Assembly: GCF_000686805.1 (NCBI RefSeq) | Contig: NZ_JMLP01000005.1 | Coordinates: forward strand, 182,307-246,306 | Direction of reading: 5' to 3' | Length of the DNA: 64,000 nucleotides | Source: Bacillus sp. UNC41MFS5 | GTDB lineage: Bacteria; Bacillota; Bacilli; Bacillales_B; DSM-18226 | Shown here: positions 45,126 through 54,001 of the stretch, piece by piece | How positions within the stretch are numbered: the stretch's first letter is position 1 | How the letters are laid out: each line of letters begins with the position of its first letter | Notes under the pieces: model-generated | The model's input: only the letters and a program-made list of their open reading frames with translations | Databases searched by the model: none | What the model was told of the DNA's origin: nothing | Made by a program: the position numbers and the translations under genes

Positions 45126-45195
45126 TCAGATTGGGATGAATTTGCACAAATTAATTCAGAATTTGCTCAAAAAAAATTATTTTGAACAGAAAAAA

Positions 45196-45220
45196 GCTGT
45201 CAATCTAACCGATCGACAGC
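45196..45220 (-). terminator. terminator after sspI
   Basis: GCTGTC/GACAGC stem with a 13-nt loop; on the minus strand it is followed by TTTTTTCTG. Confidence 0.75.
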
Positions 45221-45238
45221 ATCTGAATGAATATTTGA

Positions 45239-45445
45239 CTACTTTAACCCACTTTCAAGGGTTGTGAGCATTTCTTTCTTCTCTTCTTCGGATGAATTTT
45301 TCCAAATAATTTCAAATAATACGCCGAGACCCGGGAGCATTTTTTCTTCCCCGTTTTGAATCGCATCAACAATCGTATCTTCTAATTGATCTTGTGTATT
45401 CCCAGCAACATTGTGAACAATCGCATTACGTAAATTTAAATTCAT
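45239..45445 (-). CDS. sspI: small acid-soluble spore protein SspI
   Basis: A 68-residue spore protein, matching the SspI family along its full length: [17 protein letters not shown], then [16 protein letters not shown]. SspI is made in the forespore and found in the spore core. The ATG follows AAAAGGAG. A CATATAA in the upstream region could be a sigma-G -10 element, but the -35 is not clear. This gene confirms a spore former. Confidence 0.95.
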   Translation of the reverse strand: MNLNLRNAIVHNVAGNTQDQLEDTIVDAIQNGEEKMLPGLGVLFEIIWKNSSEEEKKEMLTTLESGLK

Positions 45446-45564
45446 GTATATGCACTCCTTTTTATCCTGTATTACTTTTATATGTTTTCTATTTTTGGTT
45501 TTATTATGTATTTTTGTTAGGCTATAATATAAAAATCATCGTTATTGTAAAAGGAGAGCGGGTT

Positions 45565-46314
45565 TTGAAGCATATAGAATCAATAAATAATCCAAAAGTT
45601 AAACAATGGAAAAAACTGTTGACCAAAAAAGAACGGGATAGGTCAGGAACATTTTTAGTGGAAGGCTTCCATTTAGTAGAGGAAGCCCTAAAACAAGGAG
45701 AACAAATTTTAGAAATCATTGTCTCTGAAAAAGTGGATTTACCTTCACGATGGGATGCTGGTTCCACGCCAGTTACACAAGTTACGGAAGAGATATCGAA
45801 TTCACTATCAGATACAGAAGCACCGCAAGGAATTTATGCCGTGTGCCGGATTGCAGCTGAGGAAGTGAATGATGCAAAAACCTATCTGTTCATTGACGCA
45901 GTTCAGGACCCAGGGAATCTCGGCACTATGATTCGCACCGCAGATGCAGCAGGGATTGACGCTGTTGTGGTTGGACGTGGAAGTGTGGATATTTATAATT
46001 CTAAAGTACTTAGGTCCGCACAGGGAAGTCATTATCACTTGCCGATAATTAGAGGGGACCTTCATGAATGGATCGACAAGCTGAACGAAAAAAATATTCC
46101 TGTTTATGGTACAGCACTTGAAGGGGCATCTGCATATACTGATATTTCCACAGGTGATTCGTTTGCCTTGATTGTTGGAAATGAAGGAAATGGTGTTGGT
46201 AAAGATATACTTGCGAGTACAACAGCCAACCTTTATATCCCGATTTATGGGAAGAGTGAGTCATTAAATGTAGCCGTTGCAACGGGAATCCTGCTTTATT
46301 ATTTGAAAAAATAG
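45565..46314 (+). CDS. ysgA: TrmH/SpoU-family RNA 2'-O-methyltransferase YsgA
   Basis: A 249-residue SPOUT methyltransferase with an N-terminal substrate-binding domain (about 1-90) and the knotted SAM domain. Motif 1 is DPGNLGTMIRTADAAG, motif 2 LIVGNEGNGV and motif 3 IPIYGKSESLNVAVATGIL. It should methylate rRNA or tRNA ribose; the exact site is unknown. The TTG start at 45565 follows AAGGAGA by 7 nt; a longer frame from 45394 is antisense to sspI and rejected. Confidence 0.9.
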   Translation: MKHIESINNPKVKQWKKLLTKKERDRSGTFLVEGFHLVEEALKQGEQILEIIVSEKVDLPSRWDAGSTPVTQVTEEISNSLSDTEAPQGIYAVCRIAAEEVNDAKTYLFIDAVQDPGNLGTMIRTADAAGIDAVVVGRGSVDIYNSKVLRSAQGSHYHLPIIRGDLHEWIDKLNEKNIPVYGTALEGASAYTDISTGDSFALIVGNEGNGVGKDILASTTANLYIPIYGKSESLNVAVATGILLYYLKK

Positions 46315-46326
46315 GCGTAAACTAGT

Positions 46327-46356
46327 TTGACCTTGCGTGGAGAATTATTATATAAT
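46327..46356 (+). promoter_or_regulatory. pheS promoter
   Basis: TTGACC (46327-46332), 18-bp spacer, TATAAT (46351-46356). Confidence 0.75.
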
Positions 46357-46362
46357 AATGAA

Positions 46363-46680
46363 CAATATGGAATATTAAATGACGATGACGGAGAAAAGTA
46401 TCTTATTTAAAACCATTTAGGGAGAAAGTGCCGCGACTGAAAGCACTTTTATGGCAGGGATAAGAGAAGTTCACCTCCTGAGTTGGCATCGGGACCACGA
46501 TTAAAAGCAATAGCTTGAGAGTAGATTACTTGTCCAGCTACTTCCGCTTTCCGTGTAAAGATGCGCCGGCATATGCCGTTATCCGAATGAAGCGAACACA
46601 ATGTGTTTTACATAACGTGTTTACAAGGGTGGTACCGCGAAACTTTAACCTCGTCCCTTTCCAGGGATGGGGTTTTTTTG
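46363..46680 (+). promoter_or_regulatory. T-box riboswitch of pheST
   Basis: T-box sequence AGGGTGGTACCGCG at 46626-46639 followed by the terminator stem AACCTCGTCCC (46647-46657) / GGGATGGGGTT (46664-46674) and seven Ts. The Stem I segment GAGAAGTTCACC places a phenylalanine specifier TTC at 46470-46472, in the usual context after GAAG. Uncharged tRNA-Phe should cause read-through into pheST. Confidence 0.93.
46647..46679 (+). terminator. T-box terminator of pheST
   Basis: 11-bp stem with two G-U pairs, 6-nt loop, and a T tract at 46673-46679. Confidence 0.85.
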
Positions 46681-46688
46681 TTTTTTCT

Positions 46689-46701
46689 GGTGCCTGACAC
46701 C
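46689..46701. repeat. 13-mer near-palindrome GGTGCCTGACACC, copy 1
   Basis: Sits between the pheS T-box terminator and the pheS ribosome site. Its exact reverse complement occurs inside pheT at 49995-50007. Pairs as GGTGCC/GACACC with one wobble. Confidence 0.6.
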
Positions 46702-46725
46702 AATTATTATTAAGGAGGAATTGAC

Positions 46726-47763
46726 ATGCAAGAACGTTTAAAGGAATTGCAGGAAGAGGCTATTCAAAAGATTGAACAGTCCGGAAGCTTAAAAGAATTA
46801 AATGACATCCGTGTTGCCTACTTAGGAAAAAAGGGGCCAATTACGGAAGTGTTGCGCGGCATGGGGAAACTTTCAGCTGAAGAGCGTCCAGTTATGGGGG
46901 CTTTAGCAAACGAAGTTCGTGAAGCGATTGCCGAAAAAATTGAAGCCAAACAGAAGGGGTTAGAAGAAGCAGCTGTCCTAGAAAAGCTAGCTTCAGAAAG
47001 TATCGATGTTACTCTTCCAGGCCGCCCTGTGAAGGTTGGAAATCATCATCCGCTGACTAGAATTATCGAAGAAATTGAGGACTTATTTATTGGTATGGGA
47101 TACCAGGTCGCCGAAGGTCCGGAAGTTGAGCAGGATTATTATAACTTTGAAGCTCTTAATTTACCGAAGGGCCACCCAGCCCGCGATATGCAGGACTCTT
47201 TCTATATTACTGAAGACATCCTTCTCCGTACCCATACATCTCCAGTTCAAGCCCGGACGATGGAGAAGCACCAAGGCAAAGGCCCAATTAAAATTATTTG
47301 CCCTGGTAAAGTGTACCGCCGTGATAATGATGACGCGACACACTCCCACCAATTTATGCAAATCGAAGGTCTTGTTGTCGGTGAAAACATCCGGATGAGC
47401 GACCTGAAAGGAACATTAGAAGTGTTTGCGAAAAAAATGTTCGGGGAAGATCGTGAAATCCGTCTACGCCCAAGCTTTTTCCCCTTCACAGAACCATCTG
47501 TTGAAATGGACATTTCTTGTAAAATTTGCGGCGGTTCAGGTTGCAGCGTTTGTAAGCGCACAGGCTGGATCGAAATTCTCGGAGCAGGTATGGTCCATCC
47601 TAATGTCCTTGAGATGGCCGGATACGATTCTAAAAAGTACACTGGCTTCGCCTTCGGTATGGGACCTGAGCGAATTGCAATGTTAAAGTACGGTGTCGAT
47701 GATATCAGACATTTCTATACCAATGATGTTCGTTTCTTAAAACAATTTTCAAAACACGAGTAA
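46726..47763 (+). CDS. pheS: phenylalanyl-tRNA synthetase alpha subunit
   Basis: A 345-residue class II catalytic subunit. The N-terminal coiled coil (about 1-90) contacts tRNA. The catalytic domain has [19 protein letters not shown], motif 2 around [17 protein letters not shown] and [17 protein letters not shown], and motif 3 [17 protein letters not shown]. The ATG follows AAGGAGG. It forms an alpha2beta2 enzyme with PheT. Confidence 0.98.
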   Translation: MQERLKELQEEAIQKIEQSGSLKELNDIRVAYLGKKGPITEVLRGMGKLSAEERPVMGALANEVREAIAEKIEAKQKGLEEAAVLEKLASESIDVTLPGRPVKVGNHHPLTRIIEEIEDLFIGMGYQVAEGPEVEQDYYNFEALNLPKGHPARDMQDSFYITEDILLRTHTSPVQARTMEKHQGKGPIKIICPGKVYRRDNDDATHSHQFMQIEGLVVGENIRMSDLKGTLEVFAKKMFGEDREIRLRPSFFPFTEPSVEMDISCKICGGSGCSVCKRTGWIEILGAGMVHPNVLEMAGYDSKKYTGFAFGMGPERIAMLKYGVDDIRHFYTNDVRFLKQFSKHE

Positions 47764-47814
47764 ATTGGAAGGCTTCAATCCGTTGAAGTTGAATAAATAA
47801 AGGAGGATGACGAC

Positions 47815-50229
47815 ATGTTCGTTTCATATAAATGGCTCCAAGATTATATCGATTTAACTGGAGTAACTGCTACTGAATTAGCAGAAAAAATTACAAAAAG
47901 CGGTATTGAGGTTGAGGGAGTCGAAATCCTTAACGACGGCATTCAAGGCGTAGTTGTTGGTCATGTTCTTGAACGTGAACAGCACCCAAATGCGGATAAA
48001 TTAAGCAAGTGTCTTGTCGATGTAGGCGGAGAACAACCGGTTCAAATCATTTGCGGAGCGCCAAATGTGGCACAAGGGCAAAAGGTTGCGGTAGCAACAG
48101 TAGGTGCAGTATTACCAGGTGATTTTAAAATAAAACGCGCGAAACTTCGCGGTGAAGAATCGAACGGAATGATCTGTTCGCTGACAGAGCTAGGCATGGA
48201 AGGAAAGGTAGTTCCGAAAGAGTATTCAGAGGGGATCTTTGTTTTTCCAGCGGATGCAGAAGTAGGCGTCGATGCACTGGCCGAGTTAAATCGCGATGAT
48301 GAGATTCTTGAACTTAGCTTGACGCCAAACCGTGCGGATTGTTTAAGCATGCTGGGTGTTGCCTATGAAGTAGCAGCAATTCTTGGCAGAGACGTTAAAC
48401 TTCCAGAAACGAACCTGCAAGCTTCAACTGAAAAAGCATCTGACTATGTAAAAATTACGGTCGAAGCAAAAGAGGATAATCCATTATATGTGGCGCAAAT
48501 CATTAAAAATGTAAAAATCGGACCATCTCCGCTCTGGATGCAAACACGCTTAATGTCTGCTGGAATTCGTCCACATAATAATGTCGTCGATATTACCAAC
48601 TACATTCTTCTTGAGTATGGTCAACCGCTTCATGCGTTCGACTATGACCGCTTAGGTTCAAAAGAAATCCTTGTCCGCCGTGCAGCTGACGGTGAGAAAT
48701 TTATCACTCTGGATGATGCAGAACGGACACTTACTTCCGATCATCTGGTCATTACAAATGGAACAGAACCTGTTGCCCTTGCTGGTGTCATGGGAGGAGC
48801 AAATTCAGAGGTTACTACAGATACAACAACTGTACTACTTGAATCCGCTTATTTTAACGGGGCTACTGTTAGAAAAGCATCGAAAGACCATGGTTTAAGA
48901 AGTGAAGCGAGCGCTCGTTTTGAAAAAGGTGTCGATCCTAATCGTGTTCGTGCTGCTGGAAATCGGGCTGCCTACCTGATGGCAAAATACGCTGGCGGTG
49001 AAGTACTAGAAGGTGCCGCAGAGGCGGATACACTGACCGTTGAACCAGCGGTTGTTTCAATCACTTTAGAAAAAATCAATCGTGTTTTGGGAACAGACCT
49101 TGTGATGAATGACGTAAAAGAAATCTTCGATCGCCTACAATTTGGTGTCAGCATCGAAGAGGATACCATCACTGTTACAGCACCAACACGCCGCGGTGAT
49201 ATTAAAATTGAAGAAGATTTACTAGAAGAGGTCGCTCGTCTTTACGGCTACGACAATATCCCAAAAACATTGCCAATTGGTTCAACTACCCCTGGTGGAT
49301 TGTCCGAGTACCAGCAGAAGCGTCGCGAGGTTCGTCAATACCTTGAAGGAGCAGGCTTATACCAAGCAGTGACATATTCCCTTACTAGCGAGGAAAAAGC
49401 AACGCAATTCGCGCTTGAAAAGCGAGATACTATCCGTCTTTCTATGCCGATGAGTGAAGAGCGCAGCATCCTCCGTTTAAGCATCATGCCGCAGCTTTTG
49501 GAAGTGTTAAAATACAACAGCGCTCGTCAAAACGATAGCTTAGGTGTGTATGAAACTGGGGCTGTATTCTTAGCAAATGGCACAGATACTCTTCCATCAG
49601 AAAAAGAACACTTAGCAGCAGCCATTACCGGGCTATGGTCTAGTCATTCTTGGCAAGGAGAGAAGAAGGCAGTCGACTTCTTCGTGATCAAAGGAATCCT
49701 AGAAGGAATGTTTGCTAAGCTTGGTTTACTAGAACAGGTTCAATTTGTTCAAGCGCAAGTAGACGGCATGCACCCTGGACGTACGGCTGAGGTACTCTTA
49801 AATGGGGAGAAAATCGGCTTTATCGGTCAAGTTCACCCAACAGTTCAAAAAGAGCTAGATTTGAAAGATACCTACGTATACGAGCTTTCATTAAAGGCAG
49901 TACTTGAAGCAGAAACACCGGCATTACAATACCAGGCTATCCCACGCTTCCCGTCCATCACAAGAGACATTGCCCTTGTGGTAAACAGAGAAACGGTGTC
50001 AGGCACCCTAAAAGAAATTATCGTAACAGCAGGAGCACCGCTTCTGAAGGAAGCTGAAGTGTTTGATTTATATGAGGGAGATAAGATGGAGGCAGGCAAA
50101 AAGTCGATTGCGTTCTCTCTTAAGTATGTTGATCCGGAGCGTACGTTAACGGATGAAGAAGTAACAAAGATTCATAACCGAGTTCTTGAAGCTTTAGAAG
50201 AAAAAGCAGGCGCGGTTTTAAGAGGTTAA
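47815..50229 (+). CDS. pheT: phenylalanyl-tRNA synthetase beta subunit
   Basis: An 804-residue partner of PheS. Domains in order are an EMAP-like tRNA-binding domain (about 40-150), B3/B4 editing domain (about 210-400, with [18 protein letters not shown]), B5 (about 405-475), a catalytic-like core and the C-terminal ferredoxin-like anticodon domain (about 710-804, [12 protein letters not shown]). The ATG follows AGGAGGATGACG. A 13-mer repeat, GGTGTCAGGCACC, lies in its coding sequence at 49995. Closed by a strong terminator. Confidence 0.98.
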   Translation: MFVSYKWLQDYIDLTGVTATELAEKITKSGIEVEGVEILNDGIQGVVVGHVLEREQHPNADKLSKCLVDVGGEQPVQIICGAPNVAQGQKVAVATVGAVLPGDFKIKRAKLRGEESNGMICSLTELGMEGKVVPKEYSEGIFVFPADAEVGVDALAELNRDDEILELSLTPNRADCLSMLGVAYEVAAILGRDVKLPETNLQASTEKASDYVKITVEAKEDNPLYVAQIIKNVKIGPSPLWMQTRLMSAGIRPHNNVVDITNYILLEYGQPLHAFDYDRLGSKEILVRRAADGEKFITLDDAERTLTSDHLVITNGTEPVALAGVMGGANSEVTTDTTTVLLESAYFNGATVRKASKDHGLRSEASARFEKGVDPNRVRAAGNRAAYLMAKYAGGEVLEGAAEADTLTVEPAVVSITLEKINRVLGTDLVMNDVKEIFDRLQFGVSIEEDTITVTAPTRRGDIKIEEDLLEEVARLYGYDNIPKTLPIGSTTPGGLSEYQQKRREVRQYLEGAGLYQAVTYSLTSEEKATQFALEKRDTIRLSMPMSEERSILRLSIMPQLLEVLKYNSARQNDSLGVYETGAVFLANGTDTLPSEKEHLAAAITGLWSSHSWQGEKKAVDFFVIKGILEGMFAKLGLLEQVQFVQAQVDGMHPGRTAEVLLNGEKIGFIGQVHPTVQKELDLKDTYVYELSLKAVLEAETPALQYQAIPRFPSITRDIALVVNRETVSGTLKEIIVTAGAPLLKEAEVFDLYEGDKMEAGKKSIAFSLKYVDPERTLTDEEVTKIHNRVLEALEEKAGAVLRG
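49995..50007. repeat. 13-mer near-palindrome, copy 2 inside pheT
   Basis: GGTGTCAGGCACC, the exact reverse complement of 46689-46701, coding for part of VSGTL in the C-terminal domain of PheT. Confidence 0.6.
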
Positions 50230-50236
50230 TTATTAT

Positions 50237-50269
50237 AAGCTAGTTCGAAGATTGAATTCGAGCTAGCTT
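50237..50269 (+). terminator. terminator after pheT
   Basis: AAGCTAG-TTCGAA paired with TTCGAG-CTAGCTT, 13 bp with one wobble, then TTTTCCTTTTTTT. Confidence 0.88.
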
Positions 50270-50299
50270 TTTCCTTTTTTTAAGGTAAAATTTACGGTT

Positions 50300-50389
50300 C
50301 GCTGATATATTTTATTTTTCGCTGATAAATGCTTCAGATTCGCTGATATATTGAATTTATCGCTGATAAACTTCTAATTACCGCTGATA
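50300..50389. repeat. CGCTGATA tandem array, left of NERD gene
   Basis: Five CGCTGATA cores start at 50300, 50320, 50341, 50361 and 50382, with 20-21 bp spacing in the same orientation. Segment 50300-50335 is identical to 51495-51530 at 34 of 36 positions, so the two arrays around the NERD gene are related beyond the core. Confidence 0.93.
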
Positions 50390-50490
50390 AAAATAAATAG
50401 ACAAACTTTATTAACAAATTTCGCTAAAATTCGGCAGGGATTTCCTGCTCTTTTCAGAATTATATTAGTAAAATGAAAGGAGTGAAAAGT

Positions 50491-51465
50491 TTGGTTATAA
50501 AAGAAAGGACAATTCCATTAGTACTTCTTATATTAGAGTCATTATGCCGGCGTCTCCCATTGAATTACCCAAAGTATCAGCAAATTTTAGAGGAGCTGGG
50601 GAGGAGACAGGCTGGTTATAAAGGTGAGGTGAGTCTTGATTATTATTTACGTCTCCTGCCAATTGATAAATACCTAATACTCCACGATTTAAACCTTCCT
50701 GATGGTGACTACAACTGCCAAATTGATACCCTTCTCCTAACATCCGAATTCGCCCTAATTGTTGAAGTGAAAAATATGGCTGGCAAATTAATATTTGATA
50801 CAGAAAATGAACAGTTTATTCAAATAAATAATGACAAGGATAAAGGCTACCCCGATCCAATTGCTCAATCAGATAGGCATAAAAGGTTTTTAGTGAAAAT
50901 AATGGCAGAATGTAAATTTCCCCCAGTTCCGGTTGATTACATAGTAGTTCTAAGCAATAACTATTCTTCATATGTCATAACCGGAAAAAACACTCATAAA
51001 GTAAAACCACGAGTATGTAAGTCAGATGTATTTCTTAATAAAATTCAGTTTTTTGAAAAGCAATATGTTACTTCATTCCTTCATACGAAAGACCTCCGAA
51101 AACTGAGTCGACTTCTCGTAAAAATGAATAAGGTACCGACTAGCTATGTTTTGAAAAAGTATGGAATTAACAAGACTGATCTTTTAACTGGTGTTTTCTT
51201 CCCCAATTGTACCCATGGCCCACTTATTCGTAAGAAAAAGCAATGGTATTGCCCTTCTTGCAACAAATTTTCCAAAGATGCTCATATAAGTGCCCTTAAG
51301 GATTACTTTCTATTATTTGATTCGAAAATTACAAATCAGCAGTTTCGGGAATTTGCTCACATAAAATCAGTTGATACAGCAAAAAGATTACTACTTTCTG
51401 TAAATCTGAATTTTTCAGGAACAAAAAAGGGACGCTTTTACTTTCCGAAGAGCATACCTTGGTAA
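50491..51465 (+). CDS. NERD nuclease-like domain protein with zinc ribbon
   Basis: A 324-residue protein. The NERD domain (about 42-165) has the endonuclease-like pattern GYKGE (42-46), QID (D79), VEVKN (E92, K94) and PIAQ (123-126). A zinc cluster follows with C240, C254 and C257. The C-terminal domain (about 264-320) ends KGRFYFP. All nuclease residues are present, so it may cut DNA. The TTG start at 50491 follows AAAGGAG by 8 nt. It has no operon partner and lies between two related repeat arrays, which hints at an acquired cassette. It is a paralogue of the broken gene at 24210-25023. Confidence 0.85.
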   Translation: MVIKERTIPLVLLILESLCRRLPLNYPKYQQILEELGRRQAGYKGEVSLDYYLRLLPIDKYLILHDLNLPDGDYNCQIDTLLLTSEFALIVEVKNMAGKLIFDTENEQFIQINNDKDKGYPDPIAQSDRHKRFLVKIMAECKFPPVPVDYIVVLSNNYSSYVITGKNTHKVKPRVCKSDVFLNKIQFFEKQYVTSFLHTKDLRKLSRLLVKMNKVPTSYVLKKYGINKTDLLTGVFFPNCTHGPLIRKKKQWYCPSCNKFSKDAHISALKDYFLLFDSKITNQQFREFAHIKSVDTAKRLLLSVNLNFSGTKKGRFYFPKSIPW

Positions 51466-51474
51466 ACTTTGTTT

Positions 51475-51564
51475 CGCTGATAAAAATCAATTATCGCTGA
51501 TATATTTTATTTTCCGCTGATAAATGGTTCGTTATCGCTGATAAAACTCTATTCTGCGCTGATA
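51475..51564. repeat. CGCTGATA tandem array, right of NERD gene
   Basis: Five cores start at 51475, 51495, 51515, 51536 and 51557, with 20-21 bp spacing and the same orientation as the left array. It begins 9 nt after the NERD stop codon. Confidence 0.93.
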
Positions 51565-51655
51565 AAATAAAAAAGTGATATTACGATGGGCAAAGAATTC
51601 CCATTCTAATGCGAAACTCCACTGTAAGAAAGAGTCGATATCCTTATTAAACAAA

Positions 51656-51685
51656 AAAGAGGTTGCAGATAAAGGCAACCTCTTT
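51656..51685. terminator. terminator between NERD gene and pterin dehydratase
   Basis: AAAGAGGTTGC/GCAACCTCTTT, 11-bp perfect stem. On the minus strand it is followed by TTTTTG, ending the pterin dehydratase transcript. Confidence 0.8.
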
Positions 51686-51700
51686 CAAATTCGCAATAAA

Positions 51701-51991
51701 TTATATTTCTTCATAAATCGAGTCATAGTTATTTGCCAAAGTGATATCCAAATCAGTTAATCCGCCGGCATTCCATGAGGTTAATCGCAGTGTTACTAAT
51801 TTATAGTCAATCGCAATGAAGGGGTGATGATTTTTTTCTTCTGAAAGCTGTGCAATGACATTCACGAACGCCACACCCTGTAAAAATTCACGAAAGCGAT
51901 ACTTTTTCACAATGAATTTTCCGTCCAATTTCCAGCCTGATAAGCCCGCAACAGCCGCAGTAATCTCCGCTTCACTTAGTCGATTTGCCAC
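51701..51991 (-). CDS. 4a-hydroxytetrahydrobiopterin dehydratase (PCD/DCoH)
   Basis: A 96-residue PCD-family protein. The catalytic segment EKNHHPFIAIDYKLVTLRLT carries the HHP motif, and W is present in the GWKLDG start and SWNAGGLT. The enzyme dehydrates 4a-hydroxytetrahydropterins formed by aromatic amino-acid hydroxylases, but many bacteria carry it without such an enzyme; no hydroxylase is in this window. The GTG start at 51991 follows GGAGGAG. B. subtilis lacks it here. Confidence 0.9.
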   Translation of the reverse strand: MANRLSEAEITAAVAGLSGWKLDGKFIVKKYRFREFLQGVAFVNVIAQLSEEKNHHPFIAIDYKLVTLRLTSWNAGGLTDLDITLANNYDSIYEEI

Positions 51992-52052
51992 CCTGAACTC
52001 CTCCAAACAATGTTTTTATATATCTATTCGAAAAACAGCCCCAAAAATCATT

Positions 52053-52997
52053 TCAATTTCGTTTCTTATTAACAAGTGCGATCGCTTTATCGGTATTGGC
52101 AAAGTGGAGCTTCACATAATTCGGAAGGATGTCACGTCCTTTGATCATAATCAGTTTCGCTGCAGCTATATCCACCTGTGCCCCTGCCCCTTTTGGAATC
52201 TTAAAGCCGGCAGACTCGCTGAGTTTATCAATATATTGGATGAAGGCATATCGCGCGAGAATACTTGCTGCTGCAACCGCTAAATGAATGCCTTCTGCTT
52301 TTGTACTAAAATAAACATTCTCTTTGGCAACTGCTTTTTGGCCTTTAATATGCTGAAAATAGGTACTGCCCTGTACAAATTGGTCGATAAGAATGGCTTC
52401 GGGTTTTTCAGGAGAGATTTTGTCTAATACATATAAAATCGCTTGATTATGTAAGATTGCCTTCATTTTTCCCTGCGACATTCCTGCTTTTTGGACCTGA
52501 TTATATTTTTCGTTTTTTAACGTCATTAAACTAAAGGGAATAATATCTTTAATGACCTTCGCAATTGCAATAATTTTTTCATCGTTTAAATCCTTCGAAT
52601 CCCGCACGCCTAATTCTTTCAACAATGGAATATTTTCTTTTTTCACATAAGCTGCAACGACTGTAATTGGACCGAAAAAGTCTCCCGTCCCTACTTCATC
52701 TGATCCAATTACTGACATTTGACTAATCCCAACAGGCAGGTCGCCTTTCGCTGGTGATTTCGATTTAGAAGGAGCGGAAGGCTTGTTTGAGGTGGCACTG
52801 CCCCATTTACTGGCCTCTTTTTCACTATCGTTTCCTTGGAATAATACTTTGCCAGATTTATAAGCTGTAATCATACAAGCAGACGTTTTTGCGGCAAACA
52901 CACTTCCGGGAATGTTTTTATCTAGTAAACTTTTTCCGTAATAGTTTCTCATTTCCATGATCTTATTCATTTCTAGATTCAATACAACATTACCCAT
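52053..52997 (-). CDS. rnhC: ribonuclease HIII
   Basis: A 314-residue RNase H type 2 enzyme with an N-terminal TBP-like substrate-binding domain (about 1-90, TSACMITAYKSGKVLFQG), a low-complexity linker rich in K, S and P, and the catalytic domain. GSDEVGTGDFFGP supplies the first acidic residues; further ones are in VRDSKDLND and ILIDQ. It removes RNA from RNA-DNA hybrids. The ATG at 52997 gives MGNVVLNLE. Divergent from zapA. Confidence 0.95.
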   Translation of the reverse strand: MGNVVLNLEMNKIMEMRNYYGKSLLDKNIPGSVFAAKTSACMITAYKSGKVLFQGNDSEKEASKWGSATSNKPSAPSKSKSPAKGDLPVGISQMSVIGSDEVGTGDFFGPITVVAAYVKKENIPLLKELGVRDSKDLNDEKIIAIAKVIKDIIPFSLMTLKNEKYNQVQKAGMSQGKMKAILHNQAILYVLDKISPEKPEAILIDQFVQGSTYFQHIKGQKAVAKENVYFSTKAEGIHLAVAAASILARYAFIQYIDKLSESAGFKIPKGAGAQVDIAAAKLIMIKGRDILPNYVKLHFANTDKAIALVNKKRN

Positions 52998-53105
52998 ACT
53001 ATACACACCACATTTCTAAATAAAGATAAAATACGCTTTAACTTTTCCACAGATAACGGTTCATGTTATGATAGAGAGTAGGATTCTCTGAATGGAGGCA
53101 TGACG

Positions 53106-53366
53106 TTGTCGAATAATCAAAAAAATAGAACAACCGTAGATATATACGGACAACAATATGTTATTATGGGTTCCGAAAGTCCAAGTCACATCCGGCATGT
53201 GGCCTCATTAGTTGACAATAAAATGCGCGAAATCAGTTATAAGAATCCCACTTTAGATGCAAGCAAACTCGCCGTTTTAACAGCTGTAAATGCAGTCAAT
53301 GATTTTCTTCAAATGAAAGACGAATTAAGTCGGCTGCAAACAGAACAACTAAAGGAAAAGGACTAA
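53106..53366 (+). CDS. zapA: cell division protein ZapA
   Basis: An 86-residue FtsZ-associated protein. The N-terminal globular part has TVDIYGQQYVIMGSESPSHI, and the C terminus forms a coiled coil for dimerisation (about 48-86). It bundles FtsZ filaments at midcell. The TTG at 53106 lies 7 nt after GGAGG; the ATG at 53100 is too close. It is followed at 6 nt by the CvpA-like gene. Confidence 0.93.
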   Translation: MSNNQKNRTTVDIYGQQYVIMGSESPSHIRHVASLVDNKMREISYKNPTLDASKLAVLTAVNAVNDFLQMKDELSRLQTEQLKEKD

Positions 53367-53372
53367 AAAATC

Positions 53373-53927
53373 ATGTTGGATTTAGCTATTATCATTTTTT
53401 TAATTATTGGATTCTTTGTAGGCCTGAAAAGAGGCTTTATTCTGCAGCTTTTTCATTTAATAGGTTTTATTATTGCATATGTAGCAGCAAATTCATACTA
53501 CGAACAGTTAGCACCGAAGTTGACATTATGGATTCCTTATCCGAACTTTGGTAACATGTCTACACTAAAAATCCTAGGTGACAGCAGTAATATGGAAGCC
53601 GCCTTCTATCGTGCGATTGCCTTTGTCATCATCTTTTTTGCGGTAAAAGTGTTATTGCAAATTATTGGTTCCATGCTTGACTTCGTTGCTCATCTGCCTG
53701 TCTTACGGCAATTGAATGTTTGGGCAGGAGGAATCTTAGGTTTCGTTGAAGTGTATTTGGTTATCTTTATTTTATTATATATTTCAGCCCTTGTACCAAT
53801 TGAATTTATGCAAAATGCTTTGGATCAATCGATTTTGTCAAAAGCAATTGTGAATAACACGCCGATCCTTTCACAGCAAATAAAAAGCTTGTGGATTGAA
53901 TATACAGCTGCTTTAACTTCTCTGTAG
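53373..53927 (+). CDS. yshB: CvpA family membrane protein
   Basis: A 184-residue protein with four predicted membrane helices (about 2-22, 25-43, 70-92 and 105-135). The CvpA pattern GFFVGLKRGFILQLFHLIG is at the N terminus. E. coli CvpA is needed for colicin V production; the Bacillus role is unknown. It follows zapA by 6 nt, suggesting cotranscription, and corresponds to B. subtilis YshB by position. Confidence 0.9.
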   Translation: MLDLAIIIFLIIGFFVGLKRGFILQLFHLIGFIIAYVAANSYYEQLAPKLTLWIPYPNFGNMSTLKILGDSSNMEAAFYRAIAFVIIFFAVKVLLQIIGSMLDFVAHLPVLRQLNVWAGGILGFVEVYLVIFILLYISALVPIEFMQNALDQSILSKAIVNNTPILSQQIKSLWIEYTAALTSL

Positions 53928-54001
53928 CAGAGAAGTTTTTCTATTCATGCCTTAAAGTAGGATAAAATGAAAATGCTAATCAGTAGGTAGGTGACTTATA
54001 A

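Noticed and set aside
45394..45564. N-terminal extension of YsgA
   Set aside because: Antisense to sspI and rich in hydrophobic noise; the TTG at 45565 has a proper ribosome site and the family N terminus.
50300..51564. CRISPR-like arrays around the NERD gene
   Set aside because: Repeats of 8-10 bp at 20-21 bp spacing are too short and the gaps are not spacer-length.
51575..51760. Plus-strand frame after the right repeat array
   Set aside because: Contains the terminator at 51656-51685 and overlaps the pterin dehydratase gene in antisense.
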